64,000 bases of DNA, taken from positions 5,084,001-5,148,000 of the forward strand of contig JBBMOL010000012.1 in NCBI GenBank assembly GCA_037954665.1, read 5' to 3'. The notes beneath the pieces were generated by a model. That model saw only the letters and a list, made by a program, of their open reading frames with translations. It had not been told where the DNA came from and did not search any database. This document shows positions 43,887 to 55,390 of the stretch, piece by piece (position 1 is the stretch's first letter; each line of letters opens with the position of its first letter). Made by a program: the position numbers and the translations under genes. This stretch comes from Laguncularia racemosa (lineage: Eukaryota; Streptophyta; Magnoliopsida; Myrtales; Combretaceae).

Positions 43887-44795
43887 TATATTCTCACTGT
43901 TTCAAGAGCTATCTTCCCATTCTGAAAGGACTCAAAGTTAATGGATGCATAATTTTTCAGCCTTTTATAAATCTGAGGCCTATCTTCAGTCTTCACATGT
44001 CAAGCTCTCATCCGGTCCAATCTCTACCTCAGGATCTGGAAAGTAAAATATTGCCAGTGATAGTCTCTCCCCTCTGGAATTTGCCGTAACCCTGTGTAAT
44101 GGACTCTTGAAGATTCCATTACTTATTATCTGCATGAATTTTTACACCAAGCTTTTATTGTTTTGCACATAGAATATTTGTTGTTCTCAAAGGAACATCT
44201 TATTTAGTAAAATCAGGATTAGTATAACATTACCTGCATCTGATCGCCAACATTGACGAGAAATGCGTGAGGAATAATTGGAAATCTAAACCATTGGTTA
44301 TCTTTCAAAATTTGGAGACCTAGTACCTCTTGATCCTGCAGTAAAACTGTAATTCCTGAGCCATCCGAGTGAGCTTTATAGCTCCAAGAACTAAGTCAGG
44401 TCTAGGACAAGCGGGGTAGTGGTTGAATCTTGCTGCCATTATTCGCCAAATATGTCACTGAAGCGATTCTCTTCCAAGTTCATTGACCTAGACGTGCCCT
44501 TTAGCAGGAGGTCTATTATCATCTTCACTTCGTCAGAATATTCACTTAGGATTTTTCTGCAGTATCATTTAAGAAAAGGTATCAACAAAAGTTAGTTTGT
44601 CAGACTTGACGACTTAAGAGGCTCCTTTTATACCTAAAACCATTGGGATTTTCCGGCCAGAGATTGAGCTTCTTTGATTCCTGTGGGAGTAGTTTCAGGA
44701 ACAGACGGTGAGACCAATCAGGAACTTGCTCATCTGAAAGTACTGGGTCACTCCCATATCCCTCAATATCATCAGCTGCTCGGGCATATGTAATC
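43887..44795 (-). pseudogene. 2-oxoglutarate/Fe(II) dioxygenase (SRG1/codeine demethylase-like) exons 2-4, broken
   Basis: Reading the minus strand, partial exon 2 (about 44795-44634) encodes ARAADDIEGYGSDPVLSDEQ and LNLWPENPNGFR. Exon 3 (44556-44234) encodes KILSEYSDEVKMIIDLLLKG, MAARFNHYPACPRPDLVLGA, SYKAHSDGSGITVLLQDQEV (HxD iron ligands) and VNVGDQMQ. Exon 4 (44129-43887) encodes ISNGIFKSPLHRV (distal iron histidine), GERLSLAIFYFPDPEVEIGP (RxS 2-oxoglutarate contact) and ends TVRI*. Splice signals survive. A stop with frameshift in exon 3 (FGE*), another frame change before SYKAHSDG, and a stop after TCED in exon 4 make it a pseudogene. DOXC-class enzymes of this type oxidise specialised metabolites; the substrate is unknown. 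Confidence 0.85.
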
Positions 44796-44799
44796 CATC

Positions 44800-45750
44800 A
44801 GTGCCAGGATAGTAGACTAAAGTTAAAGAATTTGGAATGATGTGTTGAAGATCTATCTATCTTTAATTGGGTTCCATTTGTTGAATAGAAAATGTTCTTT
44901 ATTGGACTTTCAACATACTCATTATAACCAAAACAGTAAAACTGATAAACATTACTAAAATAATATCAGGAGGTTGTGGCTATTAGTGGTCTTAAAAAAC
45001 AAGTAATACTTGGCTCATTGGAACTAAAGATAATATCAACTAACTAGAAATTTGAGAAGATCTATATGCACTTGCATATTTGCAAATACATAAAGTATTG
45101 ATCATGTGTCGATAAATCCTATAAATAAATGTGGTTTTTATCTGTACATGATTTCGTTCACCTAAGTTATACTCAAACTGTCAAAATTATTTTACATATA
45201 AAACAATGTATATATGATAATAAAGAAAACACTGGTAAAATGATAAAAATAATAAACAAAAAGATTCTTGTGGTTCTTGCCTTATTTCCCAGAAACCTTG
45301 TGAAGAGAAAACTCGAATCTGCCTATAATTTGCTAGGAGTATCATGATTTACCTTTTGTCCTCTAGTCTGTAGACCACTATACAACGTAACGCCAAGCTT
45401 TATGTTTTACTGCACCACTTTATACACCCAGGACTAAAATTTAATTTATTCATCTTTAAGCACATTTTTCTCTTTATTATCGTTTCCTTTTATCTCATGG
45501 TTTTTATCACTGAGTACGTTGCTTCGTGAAAATCAATGACTTTCTCTTGATATCTGAGTATCTGACGAAGAGAACAGCCCAAAAATTTCCTCCTAGCTCC
45601 TCACCTAGGTTTCTAATTTCTATTATTGCAAGGAATTTGGTCCGAAACAGATAAAATTCTTCTTTAATATCATCATCCTTCTTCAAGCTATACATATATT
45701 CTACAGTTTTCCTAATCGCATTGTCAAATCTGTAGACAGCAATTCACATC
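44800..45750. other. Unassigned sequence between the two dioxygenase pieces
   Basis: No domain recognised. A minus-strand frame (45695-45507) encodes a charged 62-residue stretch (LKKDDDIKEEFYLFRTKFLA) that I could not assign. The missing first part of exon 2 was not found on either strand. Confidence 0.4.
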
Positions 45751-46004
45751 ATGGCTTGTGTTTTGGCATCTGTCGAGATGGTATCTGAGTCTAAAAATGA
45801 ACAAATGTTGCTCTCCCACACGAGCTATCTAGGTATATTGTCAAGGACGGCAACTTTGGACCTCCTGATTGTTGTCCAGCCCTTACTTCGATACCAATCA
45901 TTGATTCGAGTCGCCTTTCACGGTCACTATCCTCATCTTCTACTGATGAATACAACGAACTCGAAAAGCCCAAGTCAGCTCTCAGTACATGGGGTTGCTT
46001 TCAG
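45751..46004 (+). pseudogene. Dioxygenase exon 1 of the same family, on the opposite strand
   Basis: The plus strand encodes SRYIVKDGNFGPPDC, TSIPIIDSSRLSRSLSSSST and ELEKPKSALSTWGCFQ, followed by a GTGCTG donor at 46005. This is exon 1 of a DOXC-type 2-oxoglutarate dioxygenase (N-terminal PPxxYV...IPxIDLxRL...ELxKLRSALxSWGCFQ). The ATG at 45751 is in another frame than this text, so a frameshift separates them near 45790-45812. Exons 2-4 of a family member lie about 1 kb away on the minus strand. Either one gene was inverted, or two broken paralogues lie head to head. Confidence 0.75.
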
Positions 46005-48790
46005 GTGCTGCCTTTTTGCACTCCATTGAATATCGCAAGCACTAATTCAAACACGGTGTTTTTGTTTTGTTCTTTCCATATTTACAATAATTCAAAATTC
46101 ATTGATGGTGATTAACAAAAGGTATGGAAAATGTTAATATAAAAAGAGAAAAATGATTTTCTCCTTTTAATTTTCTCTTTTTAAGAATAAGAAATCATTT
46201 CTTCTATGTTAACAGCTAAAATCCACAAAAGGATATGGATTATGAGTTTCTGAGTGGTTCTTACATATTATAAGTATAGGAAATGGATCGAAGAACATAT
46301 ATCATATTCTAATTTCAGTAAGAAAGAGATATTTCTATGCATTATATGCTTAAAATACTTTGGAAATCAAAACAATCCCTGTGGAGTTTTGCTTGTAGCT
46401 ATGTTTAATAGTGGGCATGGTTTGGTTTAATTTGACTTTTGCTAAAAACTAGACCATAATTTATGTTTCCGTTTTTCTTTTTTATCTTAAACCAAACCAT
46501 AAAGATTAGGTAATTTTTTATACCATTAAAAAAAGGTTTTTATTTGATTCGAATTGATCTGAATGGTTAGTATGATTATGTGATCAGTTATGGAAATACA
46601 CACGAAGTTGACGATGACAAGGGTCGCTAAACGCTAGCTAATGAAGAGGATATTGAAGCCAATGATTATGAACTTAATAACTCTTGCAATACCAATTCTC
46701 ATGATGCCGACAAGATCTTTAGCTAACATGTTGACATCTTATGACGTCTACGCTGGATGCCTAGGATTTAGCTCTAAAGTTGGTCTTCATGGCTTCTTTG
46801 AACCTAATGGGACATTTGTTCCAGAATATGATGCATCTGTAATGGAATGATTAGAATAGAGATGAAAGGTCGACCAAAGTAGGTTGTGACAACATTCGTG
46901 AAGGAGCATGAATTCCACTAGGACTCGTAATGGTTAAAATTATGCATCAGCAGGGGCTGTTCCTAAGGATTAGACCACCAAACATGGTGGCCCAAACGAT
47001 GGACATGGAGGCCTCGACATAACTGAGTAACTGAGTGTGGTGTAGCTGTGGAGGCGCAGAAGAAAAGAATGAAGAGGAGGAGACAGGCGTGAGACTAAGA
47101 TATAATGTAATAATTAGGGAGTCAAGGTTTCTTAAGTTACGATGGACTAGGCTGAGCTGGCTTTAGGTTATAACAGCAAGATTTTTGTTTAGTACATGGG
47201 AAACGTTTGATATAAGATTAGTTAGAGCGTATTGGATAGGGTACTTGAACTTAAATCGTTTTTGGGTTGAGCCAATTCTAACTACAATTGGATTTTTTTT
47301 TTTTAAAAAAAAGAAGCAATTATTTTGCACATAACTTAATATAGATATGTATTTATTTGTATAGAATTATATCCAAGTAAAATTGTCAATAATGTAAGAC
47401 AAAAGTTTATAAAAGAAAATCAAAATACAAAAATTAATTTTAATCTTACATTGCTAATAAAAGAAAAATTCTTCTTAATAAAGTTTATAAATATCTAATC
47501 AGACATGATTTTATGGCATATTTATTTCTTGTGTTATTAACAACAATACATTAAATATTGTGAATGAAAATTTATTTCTTCTGTTTTACATATTTGCAGT
47601 TTAAATTTTTAATTTTATTTAATTTTTTTTGTTGACCCAATGAACCCACCGGATCCATAGGTTTGTCGACTTAAACCACCATGAATTCATGGACTCTCGA
47701 GTCAACATATGGTTCTAGAATTAGCCATATGAGATTGATTCTAAGCTCGATCCCATTGAGTCGGTTTTGGGTTAGATTCAATTTAGGATGTAACTAGCCA
47801 TAAAAAATATTTTTCTAGGATATTAGTGACCACTTTTACCTCTAGCTATATTAAAATGTAGTGGGCAAATTGTTGGGAAATCTCAATTATCGCATGCACA
47901 CATAATTGCATTTAGTGAACAGATTTTAGAGGGAACATTCAAAGGCTTGACACATCGTCCGAGAGGTGGGGGGACAAAGAAGGATGGTCAATGACACATT
48001 TTCTCTACTACAAATTTGATGGGAAAGTAGGCAAATCATTAAAGGAACTTTGTTTGAATGTCCCTTTACGAAATCACTTCTTTTGAATGCTTCGAACAGA
48101 GCCACCCATGAGCAAGAATTCAGCTACAATTGAACCCCATTTGAATGCAATGACTGGACATTCTGACAAAGATCCGTTTGATGTGCTTCTTATGTATTTA
48201 TGCTAATTTTATTTAATTAATTATTTCAATTATTTACAAATTTATCCGTTTGTGTCTTGTCATATTTGGATTAATGGGTGCTATCACAGACTAAAATAGA
48301 AATATTAGAACAAATAAATAATTACGTCCAATTTGGGTGGAGTAAAATCACGTCAAGTGAATACTTTACTTCATTCAAACATGCAGATATTAGAAATATT
48401 AAAATAAAGATGATTAAGATATTACCAATTGGTCTAAAAACTTTATATTAATAAGAGATAAATCATGTTGAGTGAATTCTAGCGAAATCGAAGCTATACT
48501 AGAATTATATATATATATTGATGTCAAGATTAAAGAAGTTTAAGATAACTTACAAGGATTTTAATGTACGTTTTTTTTTTAAAAAAAAAAGTCTAATTGC
48601 AGTCTCAGTCATTTTCCATCTGGCACCGTCAAGATAAATGTTTATGCAATAAACTGAAAAAAAATGAAATGTGAAGTTTTTTGGATAATTAATAATTTAT
48701 TAAACTGAAATATTAAGGAATATAATACAGAAATGAAATCGAGTTATAAGGAGCACATAATCGATGAATGTGCTAGCATGCTAATCCTAG
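46005..48790. other. Intergenic DNA without recognised gene
   Basis: AT-rich. The part at 46570-46860 has somewhat protein-like text on the plus strand (ANEEDIEANDYELNN), but it is interrupted and unassigned. An inverted T10-A10 run lies at about 48571-48590. A 16-bp string GCTAGCATGCTAATCC occurs near 48770 and again near 48852, at the end of the adjacent LINE. Confidence 0.45.
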
Positions 48791-48817
48791 GCACTAATAT
48801 AATATAAAGTGATAGGA

Positions 48818-49192
48818 TTACAATAGCCTAATATAGGCTCGTATATGGTTTGCTAGCATGCTAATCCCTAGAAGGTCATTCCCTAAATGCACTTGGTTTC
48901 GGGTGCGCCATATACAGTAGACTGCTACCGCTAGTGTTGCACGCCATCTCTGATGTGTCGGTGAGTCTCCCAAAGTCATAAAAAATCTGGTCACATTATC
49001 CCAATCGTTAGATTGGGCTAGACAATGTGTGTAGTCATAGACTATACTCCAGACTTGCGATGTGTAATCGCACTGGAAGAATAGGTGGGCGTAGTCCTCC
49101 TGATGCAAGTTACATAGGAGGCAAGTAGTAGACTGCACTAGTCCCCAGCGGTGTACCCTATTAAGGGTGGATAGTTTCCTTAACCAAGCCAA
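48818..49192 (-). pseudogene. LINE ORF2 C-terminal zf-RVT domain
   Basis: An open 124-codon stretch encodes MAWLRKLSTLNRVHRWGLVQ, CLLCNLHQEDYAHLFFQCDY and WRATLAVAVYCIWRTRNQVH. It matches the zinc-binding reverse transcriptase domain (KLxTxDRLxxWG...CxLCxxxxEExxHLFFxC...A...W.ERNxR) at the end of plant LINE ORF2. The stop TAG is near 48818. Confidence 0.9.
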
Positions 49193-50269
49193 CCATAGTA
49201 TGAAGGCATGTCTAGGTAGGGAGGTTTTATTCTATACTATTTTCTACCAAGATATTCTGGGTCCTGGGGGGTTAAGGAAACCATAACCACTCTTTATGGT
49301 GTACTCTCCAAATCCTGAGTGTTTCCATCAAAGTCGATCCGACTCTGTACCATTTGGTTTGATGGAAGGGGGAATGCTAATACTATTCCACGATAGGCCT
49401 TCCAGGATACACTATTTGTTTCCATTCATTATGGAGCATAGTCTCGTGCTGTTTGGAAAGCCTGTGTTGTGCATGACCGAGCACTATACAAGGTATCCAG
49501 AGGTCCTATCGGGAGTCAAAAGTCTGCCCATAGCGAAATTTCAAGGCCATTATTTGGTTTCCAATAGAAGGAAGATCTGACCAAGCCTCTCAGCTTGAGT
49601 AATTTCTTTCATGTCCAAGAACAAACGGCTGGTGCCTTGGAAGACCAAAAATTCTTTCCCTTGAGTAGAGTGGAATGAACCCATTCCGGCTATAAACTCT
49701 TTGTTCCCTCCTTATAGAGTCTCCATATGTGCTTGATTTGGATGGCTTTGTTCCACAGATGAATATCCAATAATCCTAGGCCATCACTTCCTTTTGGTTG
49801 ACACACTTCAACCCATTTGACCTTGGCTCTAGTGAATATGTGTGGGTTGCCATTCTAGAGGAAGTTCCTAAGTAGTTGTTCTATTTTTGAGACAACCGAC
49901 TTAGGAAGGATGAAGATGGAGCACCAATAGACCTGCATGGAGAAGATGACAAATTTGATTAATTGAAGCCTACTCACATAGGACAAGTACTTTGTTGTCC
50001 ATGAGGTGATTCGAGTCAAGGTGCGTTCCACTAGCACCTCACAGTCCTATTTTTAAGCTTCGATGGTATGAGGGGAACCCTTAGGTATCGTGCAAGTAGT
50101 TGGCCTTCACTGAACTGGGTACACTAGATTATGGCCTCCTTTATACTTGCTGGGACTTGAGAAAAGAAAATGCTGCTCTTGTGGTTATTTATTGCCAATC
50201 CCTAGATGGCCTGAAAGTCTTGTAAGGTTTGTCGTACCAAGGAAATAGATTCCTTGTTCCCTCTGGCAA
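49193..50269 (-). pseudogene. LINE ORF2 RT thumb/connection region, heavily decayed
   Basis: The only clear piece is 50037-49855: MLVERTLTRITSWTTKYLSY then GRLQLIKFVIFSMQVYWCSI-like text and ILPKSVVSKIEQLLRNFLW (family GRxxLIxSVLxSxxxYWxxxFxLPxxVxxxIExxxRxFLW). The remaining part carries short related fragments only. Confidence 0.7.
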
Positions 50270-50925
50270 ATATGAGGAGGTCATCTGCAAAACAGAGATG
50301 GGTTAGGCATTCATTCTAGCATCTCCAATAAAGTGAATACCCCAGATGCCAGATTAATTGTCTCAATTGCATGGAGAGGATTTCCATACAAAGGACGAGT
50401 AGGTAAGGAGAGATAAGGTCCCCTTGCCTTAAGCCCCTTTTGCTTGCAAAGAACCCCACCAGTTCCCCATTGATATTGACGGAGTATTTTAGCGTTGATA
50501 TGCACTGATTAATAAGCCTGCAGAAATGGGGAGGAAAATGCATAGCCTAAAGAACCCTTAAAACAAAATCCCACCTCAGTGTGTCATAAGCTTTTTGGAG
50601 GTCCACCTTCATCATACAATGAGGAGCTCCTACTTTGGAGTGGTAATTTGCCATGAGTTCCTGAGCTAAAAAGATATTATCAGTTATCCTCCTACTCGGG
50701 ACAAAAGCCGCTTGTTCTCGCCCAACTAGGGAAGGCAATACCGATTTCATCCTTGCTGCAAGCACCTTGGATATCGCCTTATAAATGACATTGCAGCATG
50801 CGATTGGCCTGAAGTCCCCCAGTCTAGTAGGGTTGGCCACTTTGGGTACTAGAGTAATGGCAGTGTTATTTATCTCTTTTAGTAGATGCCCTGATGTCAT
50901 GAACTCTCTAGTGGCAATAATCAAG
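50270..50925 (-). pseudogene. LINE ORF2 reverse transcriptase domain, broken
   Basis: TAITLVPKVANPTRLGDFRP and IACCNVIYKAISKVLA lead into GREQAAFVPSRRITDNIFLA, KVDLQKAYDTLRWDF (first catalytic D), RGLRQGDLISPYLLVL and, near 50280-50291, LCFADDLL (catalytic FADD). A frameshift near 50545 and others toward 50300 prevent a continuous protein. The catalytic residues are intact. Confidence 0.92.
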
Positions 50926-51399
50926 TCCTCACCTATAATGTCTCAAGCTTTCTTGAAGAAAAGAGCAGAGAATCCATCTAGGCTAGGAGCCTTTCCATTC
51001 GCTTGCGATTTGAATCCCTACTTTATCTCCTCATCTGAGACTTCAGCATCGAGGCCGAGTTATTGTTGGTCAGTTAGAGTCCGTGGTGTCAAACTCCCCA
51101 CATCAACAGGAGTGGTAGGAGATGTAGGTAGGTCATATAAGAGTAGGAAGTAATGGAGTATCTCTTGCACGACCCCCTCTTCCCCGGCCACCTCACTGCC
51201 ATTCTCTCGGGACAGTCTGTGTATGGAGCTTCGGTTGTGAAGATTCTTCATGGCTTTGTGGAAATAAACCGTATTTTTGTCCCCCAACTCCAACCATTTT
51301 GTCTTAGACTTCTATTTGAAGAAGCTCTCCTCCGCCCCCCTTAGAGTGTAATACTCCTTGTAGGCTATCTGCTCCTCTTCCAACCGGTTTGTGTCCCCA

Positions 51400-52353
51400 A
51401 CCGCTTATATGGCTTCTTGCACTTGTACTAACCGTCGCTTCGCATCTTGTACTCTTAGCGATATGTTGGAGAATTCAGTTCTGTTCAAGCTTTTGAGCCC
51501 CTCCTTAACAAGTTTTAATTTCTGTACTACCTGAAACATATGGGAGCCTTGAATATCCCTCCTCCATATAGTGCTAACTAGGTCATTGAAACCTTCATGG
51601 TCTGCCCAATAATTGAAAAATTTGAAAGGGCTCCTTCTAACCCTCAATCCATATTCCATACGGACCACAACTAGTAAGTGATCGGATATGATAGGTGAAA
51701 GGAATTGGGCATGAGCATTCAGATGCAAATTCATCTAAGGTAGGTTGACCATGGCCCAATCAAGCTTCCTAAGGATAGGCGCCTGCTGTTGTTTATTGGA
51801 CCATGTAAAGAAATCCCCAGAATATCTTAAGTCTTCCACCTCCACTTTGGCTAGGCATCTTTGGAACTCCAACATTACCTCCATGACTGAGGCTTGGCCT
51901 CCTTCTTTCTCTGTGACTAGGCGAGTTGTGTTGAATCGCCCATGACTAGCCACGGTCTATCGCCTATAGCTTGGGCTAACACCTTGAAATTCAACCATAA
52001 CTCCTTACGTTCTCTATCATTATTAGATCCATAGACAAAAGTGACTGTCATATTACTATTTGCTCTCAAGTTTGTCACGATGCAATGTAGGAATTGTGTG
52101 TGTTCCTTTTTCACACATATATTCAACTCCCTTGGTTGCCAAGCAATCCAGAGTTAACCCATACTTGCCAATGCTGGCCTAACCTATTCTTGATGGAATC
52201 CTCATTTGCAGCATTCACTTTTGCTTCCAATAAGCCAATCAAGCTAATGCTATGCATAGCACACAACTTCCTAACCTCCAAAATTTTAATAGGGTCATTT
52301 AAGCCCCTTACATTCCATGCTGCCACTGACATGGAGATGTAAATACAATACAA
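51400..52353 (-). pseudogene. LINE ORF2 endonuclease (EEP) domain, broken
   Basis: SVAAWNVRGLNDPIKILEVR (from about 52330) is the typical start of the plant LINE endonuclease (WNVRGLNxPxK). It continues LIGLLEAKVN, VTFVYGSNNDRERKELW, GDRPWLVMGDSTQ (family GDFN), DLRYSGDFFTWSNKQ and ISDHLLVVV (family SDHSP). Frameshifts near 52125 and 51950 separate the pieces. The catalytic SDH histidine is present, while the GDFN asparagine is lost. Confidence 0.88.
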
Positions 52354-54114
52354 TTAGGTGAAATTCCGACTCCTCTTGCGTTGCTTCTTCTTCCGGCGAC
52401 TAGAGGAGCTAGAACTTCTGTTGGCCATGGGTTGAGTTCCTGACATTTGGTTCATGTAAACTAATAATTTATTGAGTGGGGTGTTCTCAAAATCATCACC
52501 CCCAACTGCTTCGTCTCCTCCCTGACCGGCCAGTGGCATATTCGTCACACAGCTAGGGGAGATTGGCGCTTCAGTTGCTACCAGGGGTGTTTCTACTCCT
52601 GTCGGAGCTGCTTCAACCTTCAAGCCAGGTGCCTTACATCCACTGTCCACCTCCATCCACTCAACCATTGTTCTCCTCATATTACTAGGGTTGTCTACAG
52701 GCTCCTTGGCGGCGCTGGCTTCTTTCATTGGCATCACATGCCCACCATGTAGTGCCACTCCTCTAGCTACTATTTTGCCCTTAGAAGGCGTCATGCTTGT
52801 TGCTCTACTGGGATGCTGTTGGTGGTCAGTGATTGAATCTTGCCTTACCTTCTCCTTACACCGCAGCACCTTCTGGCCAGCAGCTACTCGTGGGGCAACT
52901 TGGCTACTCTCCACATCCGTAGTCTCACCCTCCTTCCTTTAAGTGGTCTGTGTGGGGTGACATTTATGCCCGAACACTTTGCATCTCGCACAGCGTGGAG
53001 GCAACCATTGATATTCCACCTGGACTTCCGCAGCCACGCCATTCTCACCCTCCACCCTTACTTAGGTGACCAAGTCTTCACGTGCATCAATTTCCACTAG
53101 AACCCGCGCATTGGTTTGCCCGTTGCCTGCTAGCTGTTAAGACGTCATCCTTGAGTGGCACTCCTATGCCACTGACTATGTGGCTCAAGCCTTTCGCCCC
53201 TAAGTATTTGCATGGGATTCGCGAGAAGGTGGCCCACTCAGGAATGTTAGTGGGTTACGCCTTGTCTAGTGGCATGCCTTTCCTCCATTTCTGTAAGATG
53301 AGAAAGCATTGGGCGAAGTGCCATGTTTTCTCCAAAACAAGTGTTGTGTTGCTCGCCCCACTAAACTGGAAGTAGAAGAAACCTTCCAAGCTGCCTAGCA
53401 CATCTACAAGGCCGTATTCCTTCCATAGTTTGAAGGCAATGGATCGGACTAGGGAATATGGTAGCTTGTGGCTAAGGAAATAGCCCACGAGGGTATTGTT
53501 CCAAAATTCCGCCCCTAGGTCCCCCACTGCCTTGGGTATTTTCACCATTGGGGAAGGGCCCTTTGCGACCGGTAGTAAGTATTGCAGAGGGAACACCGGT
53601 GTGCCGTCTTCCGCCTTGGAGCTGCATGCTTGGGCATATGTTTTGGCGGTCGGAGTCGTCTGTGTAGTTAGGTGACCGTTGCTGGGTGGTATCCGGTTGG
53701 CCTCCTCAAGGGTCTCGTAAAATGCTTTGTCTCTTTCCAATGCAGAATTTCCAGAAGTGGGATAACTTTAGAATACAAGTGGGACGTGGCTAGGATGTTT
53801 GGCTAATTTGGTGTCTATGGGACACCGGTTGCAGGTGTTAGGCCTGCTATCATCTGTGTGGGCACAAGGCTCCACATTGCCTTTCCTAGATATGATTTGT
53901 CCTTTACCTTTCCCAGTTGGAAAAGCAGGCTTTGACTTGCCACTTTTGGGTTGACATTAAATGCCACCTCAAAATCCGTGCTCGCCCCCTGGTGAGCATA
54001 TTGGTCTTGCACTCCCGATGATGGTAGGCCATTACTGGTGGCATTGTTCGTTGTCACCTTGTCAAGCGGCGACTGAGGGCAGTCCGGCACCACTTCCTTG
54101 GTCGGAGTTGCCAT
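52354..54114 (-). pseudogene. LINE ORF1 (gag-like, DUF4283 and zinc knuckle), broken
   Basis: The start MATPTKEVVPDCPQSPLDK (54114) is followed after a frameshift by a stretch open at 53740-53255 with YAQACSSKAEDG, PKAVGDLGAEFWNNTLVGYF and LVRSIAFKLWKEYGLVDVLG, the DUF4283 region common to plant LINE ORF1. A zinc-knuckle-like RCARCKVFGHKC (about 52970-53010) follows LPP. The C-terminal stretch (52914-52354) is low-complexity and ends in a basic SSSSSSRRKKKQRKR tail. ORF1 proteins bind RNA of the element. Confidence 0.85.
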
Positions 54115-54170
54115 GGTGGTTGGTATATTGGTAAATGGTTTTTATAAGCTACTGAACTAGGCAAGGGGAG

Positions 54171-55333
54171 TGGTTACGGTGGTTTCTAAGGTTTCTACGG
54201 GTAAAAGTGTATAGGGAAGTGTATGGGGAGAAGAGAGAGAAGAGAGCATTTTGGTCATTCCTTCGTCATGTGTTTTATTTGCTTATAATGAAATGTGAAG
54301 TTGGACTTGCCAGGAATGGAAATTCTGTATTGTGTGGCCTTTGTCTGCTAAAGAGAATACAAAAGGATAGGGATGTAAGAGGGAGAGTATTATTAGGTTC
54401 ACTAAAAATTTTATAGGGTTTGAGATAGGTTATGGATTAAAAAAAAAAAAACATTATAGGCTTTAGGGCAGGTAATGAAATAAATATTAAATCTGTTAGG
54501 AATCTAATCTCATTAATTTTTTTTTATAATTTAGTTAATAAATATTACTATATTTTTAATAAAAAAATTTGAAAAAAAAGTAGTTAAATCAAACCAAAGA
54601 AAAGAATATGAGTCTACACGCTAGTCACTACACCATACTATAAAACCGACTACTTAGATCTTTATTCTCACTTCTCTCTCATCCAAGACCTCCAAACTCC
54701 AAAGAATCTAAAAAAATAAAATAAAATAAAAAAGAAACCTACAACAGTAAAACCCTCATCGTCCCTTATGAGTCATGACCCCGTCCTCCTATGAAAGCTT
54801 TTGTCCCTCATTGTTTGTACTCTGTCTTTGTCGCCTCTCATCTCTCGACATCATCAGCCATCTCTTGTCTCTCATCTCTCATTAGTTGTCTTGTCTCTCA
54901 TCTCGTGGTTGTCATCTCTTGTCTAGTGTTCTCAGTTATGTGTCATTGTCGGCAGTTTAGATCAAATTTGAATGTCTCGATCGTCTTCTCAGTCATTGTT
55001 TGGTGTCTCTTATCTCTCGACCAGGTTAAGATCAAATCTCACTCTCCCAGTTCAAAGATTAGAACGATTTTTGGGAAAGAGAAGAAAAATAGAGGTAACA
55101 ATTAAAACGATTTTTGGATTCAAGTGTAGAGTTAGTTTAATGTAAAGTTAGGCTTTGGAATTTGATTGAGCTTCTTGAGATTTTTTTTTTTTTTTGTGAT
55201 ATGTGGAGGCTTTGTAGTGGACATTACTTCTTCTTCTTCTTCTTCTTCTTTTTTCAATAGTTTAAAAATTTGAGGAGATTGTTTAATGTGAAGTTAGCTT
55301 CTTTTTTTTTTTTTTTCAGTAGTTTTCTAGTGT
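54171..55333. other. Spacer between LINE and CACTA element
   Basis: No gene. It holds a TCTCTCATCTC-rich low-complexity stretch at 54830-55030 (which opens a frame on the plus strand), a (TTC)n microsatellite at about 55227-55250, and T-runs at about 55180 and 55302. Confidence 0.5.
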
Positions 55334-55390
55334 CACTACAAGAATTGTTACATTTGGCGACATTTGTATATTATATAAATGTCATCGATT
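55334..55390 (+). repeat. CACTA left terminal inverted repeat and sub-terminal hairpin
   Basis: CACTACAAGAA begins at 55334. Shortly inside, GACATTTGTATA and TATAAATGTC form an imperfect inverted repeat (about 55359-55384) that could act as a sub-terminal transposase-binding or hairpin structure, as is common in CACTA elements. Confidence 0.75.

Larger units (their letters stand above)
48800..54170 (-). mobile_element. L1-type LINE (non-LTR retrotransposon), nearly full length, decayed
   Basis: Read on the minus strand, the element has ORF1 (54114 to about 52354) with a DUF4283-type domain and a zinc knuckle, then ORF2 with apurinic-type endonuclease, reverse transcriptase and a zf-RVT domain, ending near 48818. 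This is the standard layout of plant L1 elements. Multiple frameshifts and stops break both ORFs. No clear poly(A)-derived T tract joins the 3' end, and target duplications were not identified, so the boundaries are approximate. Confidence 0.92.

Noticed and set aside
45507..45695. Minus-strand frame of 62 codons considered as the missing dioxygenase exon 2 or a copia gag remnant
   Set aside because: Weak resemblance to UBN2 gag only (DIKEEFYLFRTKFLAI); no second motif supports either idea.
46641..46850. Plus-strand open frame of 69 codons
   Set aside because: No recognised domain; upstream text is interrupted by stops.
48571..48590. T10-A10 run near the LINE 3' end as its poly(A)-derived tail
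   Set aside because: It lies over 200 bp beyond the last coding motif and is a symmetric T/A run rather than a simple T tract adjoining the element; no matching target duplication found.
54791..55105. Plus-strand open frame of 104 codons
   Set aside because: Produced by TCTCTCATCTC-type low-complexity repeats (Ser/Leu/Cys-rich); not a credible gene.
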